Assembly: GCA_006227015.1 (NCBI GenBank)
Contig: SBGI01000215.1
Span: 1-7,141, forward strand
Direction: 5' to 3'
Length of the DNA stretch: 7,141 nucleotides
From: Gammaproteobacteria bacterium
Lineage (GTDB): Bacteria > Pseudomonadota > Gammaproteobacteria > Pseudomonadales > Porticoccaceae
In this document: piece after piece, positions 4,718-7,141 of the stretch
Layout: each line of letters opens with the position of its first letter
How positions within the stretch are numbered: the stretch's first letter is position 1
Program-made: the position numbers and the translations under genes
The notes under the pieces: generated by a model
Told to the model about the DNA's origin: nothing
Databases searched by the model: none
The model's input: the letters and a program-made list of their open reading frames with translations, nothing else

Positions 4718-6967
4718 ATGGTACAGGTTAGAGACCATCATCCGGTCCAGGAGCAGGGGACCATTATCATAGAGCAGTGGGTAGATAGCCTGCTGAGTAA
4801 AATTGTCATAGATCGCAATGTTCGTGACACATTAATCGCCGCCTGTGAACTTGCCCGCGAAGCGGAAGAAAAATCAGGTGATGAACGCTGGACACCCACC
4901 GTTAGTAGTTTTCGAACCGGCCTGGAAATGGCTGAAATCCTTGCTGAACTACATCTCTACGACATAGACAGCCTGATTGCCGCGATCCTTTACCGGGTTG
5001 TCAGGGAGCGTCGGCTGGCAATTGAACGGGTAGAAAAGCATTTTGGAAGTGAAGTAGCTCAGCTCATAGGCAGTGTTCTCAAGATGGCTGTTATCAGCAC
5101 ACTGCGTGCTGATGGTGAGGCCACGGTATTTGGCCATGCAGCCGCCCAGCAGGCGGCCAAGGTCAGGGAAATGCTGGTATCAATCATTGATGATGTCCGT
5201 GTTGCCCTGATCAAAATTGCCGAGCGTACCTGCGCCATTCGGGCACTGAAAACTGCCACGGATGAAAAACGCCAGCGTGTAGCCCGGGAAATATTTGACG
5301 TCTATGCGCCGCTGGCCCACCGGCTCGGTATTGGGCAGTTGAAGTGGGAACTGGAAGACCTGGCTTTTCGCTATCTGGAACCCGACGAATACATGCGCAT
5401 CGCACGTTTACTGGACGAGCGCCGAATGGATCGGCAGCGTTATATCGACGAAGTAATCGATACGTTGCACGAAGAGCTTGATAGTGCCCGGATCAAAGCC
5501 GATATCGCCGGGCGTGCCAAACACATCTACAGCATTTGGAAAAAAATGCACCGCAAGGATGTCGGCTTCTCACAAATTTACGATATTCGTGCGGTTCGTG
5601 TGTTGGTGCCCACCGTGGCAGATTGCTATACCGTATTGGGTATCGTCCACAATCACTGGCGTATTATTCCCAACGAATTCGACGACTATATCGCTACCCC
5701 GAAAGAAAACGGATACCGCTCTCTGCACACGGCTGTGATTGGCCCCAACCGCAAGGTCGTGGAAATCCAGATCCGTACCTATGACATGCACGAAGAGGCT
5801 GAATTCGGTGTCTGCTCGCACTGGCGCTATAAAGGCACAGACCTGAAAGCCTCTGCGCGCAGTTACGAAGAAAAAATTGCCTGGTTGCGACAGGTGCTTG
5901 AATGGCACGAGGAGATTGAAGACGACCAGGTTAAGGAATTACTCAGTCGTGATAATGCCACGGATCGCATCTATGTCTTTACCCCGGAGGGGCACGTGGT
6001 GGATTTACCTGTGGGTGCCACGCCTCTTGATTTTGCCTACCGTGTTCACACCTCTGTCGGACATCGCTGCCGAGGCGCAAAGGTGAACGGCAGGATCGTG
6101 CCCTTGAATGCCTCATTGCATACTGCAGACCAGGTTTCTGTGCTGACCAGTAAGCAGGAGGCTCCCAGTCGCGATTGGCTGTCGCCGGCACTGGGCTATT
6201 TACATACGACGAGGGCCAGAGCGAAGGTTCAGCAATGGTTCCGCAAGCAGGATCAGGATAAAAATGTATCCGCAGGCAAGGCAATGCTGGATCGGGAGTT
6301 GCGACAGCTCAATATCGGTCGAATTGACTTCAATAGCATTGCCGAAAAGTTTAATAAGCATGGTGAAGAGGGGTTGTACGCCGCAATCGGTGCCGGCGAC
6401 GTGGGTGTCGCCCAGGTTGTGAACGCGATTGTTGCAACGCTGGACCTGAACAGCAAACCTCAGAAGATTCCGGTATTCACCCCCAGTAAAGCCAGCCGCT
6501 ACGAAGAATCGGATATTTATATCTATGGTGTTGGTAACCTGCTGACTCACATTGCCCGTTGTTGCAGCCCAGTTCCTGGAGATCAGATAAGCGGCTATAT
6601 AACCAGTGGTCGCGGTGTTTCTGTGCACCGCAAGGATTGTGGGAACCTGTTGCGGCTACAGAACAATGAACCTGAACGGGTGCTGGAAGTTTCTTGGGGC
6701 GGCAAACCCAAACAGGTGTATCCGGTTCGTATCGCTATTGACTCATATGACCGTAGCGGCCTGCTTCGGGACGTGAGTGTGATTCTCGATAAGTCCGGGC
6801 TGAACGTGCTGGCCATGAACTCCCGTAGTGATGAGGGCAGAAAAGGGGTCTCCGTGCGTATGGAGATTACCGTCGAGGTGAGCAGCTTTGATGAATTGAG
6901 CGCGGTGATGTCCAGACTGCGCCAGATCCCCAACGTCACCAGTGTTCAGAGGCTGGATGAGAACTGA
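4718..6967 (+). CDS. relA: (p)ppGpp synthetase RelA (GTP pyrophosphokinase)
   Basis: RelA binds ribosomes stalled by uncharged tRNA and transfers pyrophosphate from ATP to GTP or GDP, producing the stringent-response alarmone. The 749 residues have the long RSH layout: degenerate hydrolase domain (about 20-190), synthetase domain (about 235-375), TGS domain (about 415-478), helical region, Cys-containing domain (about 600-645) and C-terminal ACT/RRM domain (about 664-748). The hydrolase HD and ED residues are replaced (YDIDSLIAAILYRVVRE, 81-97), so hydrolysis is not expected. The synthetase carries EFDD at 320-323, the monofunctional RelA form of the motif. Further synthetase segments are YDIRAVRV, KENGYRSLH and VEIQIRT with E349. 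TGS H444 and C615, C616, H637, C641 are conserved. ATG 4718, with AAGAG at 4707-4711, gives the MVQVR start typical of pseudomonad-type RelA and is preferred over TTG 4712. Confidence 0.98.
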   Translation: MVQVRDHHPVQEQGTIIIEQWVDSLLSKIVIDRNVRDTLIAACELAREAEEKSGDERWTPTVSSFRTGLEMAEILAELHLYDIDSLIAAILYRVVRERRLAIERVEKHFGSEVAQLIGSVLKMAVISTLRADGEATVFGHAAAQQAAKVREMLVSIIDDVRVALIKIAERTCAIRALKTATDEKRQRVAREIFDVYAPLAHRLGIGQLKWELEDLAFRYLEPDEYMRIARLLDERRMDRQRYIDEVIDTLHEELDSARIKADIAGRAKHIYSIWKKMHRKDVGFSQIYDIRAVRVLVPTVADCYTVLGIVHNHWRIIPNEFDDYIATPKENGYRSLHTAVIGPNRKVVEIQIRTYDMHEEAEFGVCSHWRYKGTDLKASARSYEEKIAWLRQVLEWHEEIEDDQVKELLSRDNATDRIYVFTPEGHVVDLPVGATPLDFAYRVHTSVGHRCRGAKVNGRIVPLNASLHTADQVSVLTSKQEAPSRDWLSPALGYLHTTRARAKVQQWFRKQDQDKNVSAGKAMLDRELRQLNIGRIDFNSIAEKFNKHGEEGLYAAIGAGDVGVAQVVNAIVATLDLNSKPQKIPVFTPSKASRYEESDIYIYGVGNLLTHIARCCSPVPGDQISGYITSGRGVSVHRKDCGNLLRLQNNEPERVLEVSWGGKPKQVYPVRIAIDSYDRSGLLRDVSVILDKSGLNVLAMNSRSDEGRKGVSVRMEITVEVSSFDELSAVMSRLRQIPNVTSVQRLDEN

Positions 6968-6968
6968 T

Positions 6969-7141
6969 ATGGCCAATACAGATAATAAGCTTCAGGACCT
7001 GCTGTACCTGATGAAGCGCCTGCGTGACCCTGAGACAGGTTGTCCATGGGATTTGAAGCAGTCTTTTGCCAGTATCGTGCCGTTCACGCTGGAAGAAGTG
7101 TACGAAGTGGTCGATACCATTGAGCGTGAAGATTATGCCCA
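6969..7141 (+). CDS. mazG: Nucleoside triphosphate pyrophosphohydrolase MazG, N-terminal fragment
   Basis: MazG hydrolyses NTPs and dNTPs to monophosphates and pyrophosphate. In E. coli it has been linked to lowering ppGpp, which suits its place right after relA. The first 57 codons are visible and the gene runs off the window. They contain LMKRLRDPETGCPWDLKQSF (residues 14-33), the characteristic MazG opening, and the first part of the metal-binding motif, E42, E43 and E46, in LEEVYEVVDTI. The later acidic residues of the motif are outside. The ATG lies 1 nt after the relA stop, so the two are almost surely in one transcript with coupled translation. No strong Shine-Dalgarno was seen before it. 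Confidence 0.95.
   Translation, partial: MANTDNKLQDLLYLMKRLRDPETGCPWDLKQSFASIVPFTLEEVYEVVDTIEREDYA

Noticed and set aside
5570..5908. Reverse-strand frame of 112 codons inside relA
   Set aside because: It lies wholly opposite the conserved synthetase domain and has no family resemblance.
6200..6628. Reverse-strand frame of 142 codons inside relA
   Set aside because: This is the longest antisense frame, but it is fully opposite relA with no motif or plausible ribosome site noticed.
1..7141. Mobile elements, CRISPR arrays, tRNA or rRNA genes, toxin-antitoxin or defence systems
   Set aside because: Nearly all of the window is explained by conserved core genes. No direct-repeat arrays, transposase motifs or RNA-gene signatures were seen. 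mazG here is the pyrophosphohydrolase beside relA, without mazEF in view.

Overview
The window is a conserved housekeeping block of a gammaproteobacterial chromosome. Every recognisable gene lies on the + strand: lepB (3' end only), a DUF4845 membrane protein, rnc, era, recO, acpS, cysM, relA and mazG (5' end only). Remembered family sequences, and the presence of a DUF4845 gene between lepB and rnc, suggest a pseudomonad- or Cellvibrionales-like (possibly marine) lineage rather than an enteric one. The genus cannot be given from sequence alone.

Region 1 (1-3463) is a compact run for secretion, RNA processing, ribosome assembly, recombinational repair and lipid cofactor loading. Leader peptidase is followed by a one-pass membrane protein, then RNase III, the GTPase Era, RecO and holo-ACP synthase. 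Junctions are tight: rnc/era share TTGA, recO/acpS share ATGA, and DUF4845/rnc are 6 nt apart. The only loose joint is 96 nt between era and recO, which holds a tiny possible ORF and a 12-bp palindrome. Three successive genes use non-ATG starts (GTG, TTG, GTG). pdxJ, which commonly sits between recO and acpS, is absent.

Region 2 (3464-4711) holds cysM alone, flanked by non-coding stretches of 171 and 183 nt. The upstream stretch has a hairpin directly after the acpS stop, a plausible sigma70-type promoter and a leader hairpin before cysM. The downstream stretch begins with an inverted repeat that covers the cysM stop codon. In related gammaproteobacteria a gacS/barA sensor kinase often lies near cysM and rlmD often lies between cysM and relA. 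Neither is here.

Region 3 (4712-7141) has relA, a full-length (p)ppGpp synthetase with a degenerate hydrolase domain, followed after 1 nt by mazG, a nucleoside triphosphate pyrophosphohydrolase.

No mobile element, CRISPR array, tRNA, rRNA or clearly new system was found. The points worth a second look are missing neighbours, small intergenic structures and translation-start features, and all are modest.
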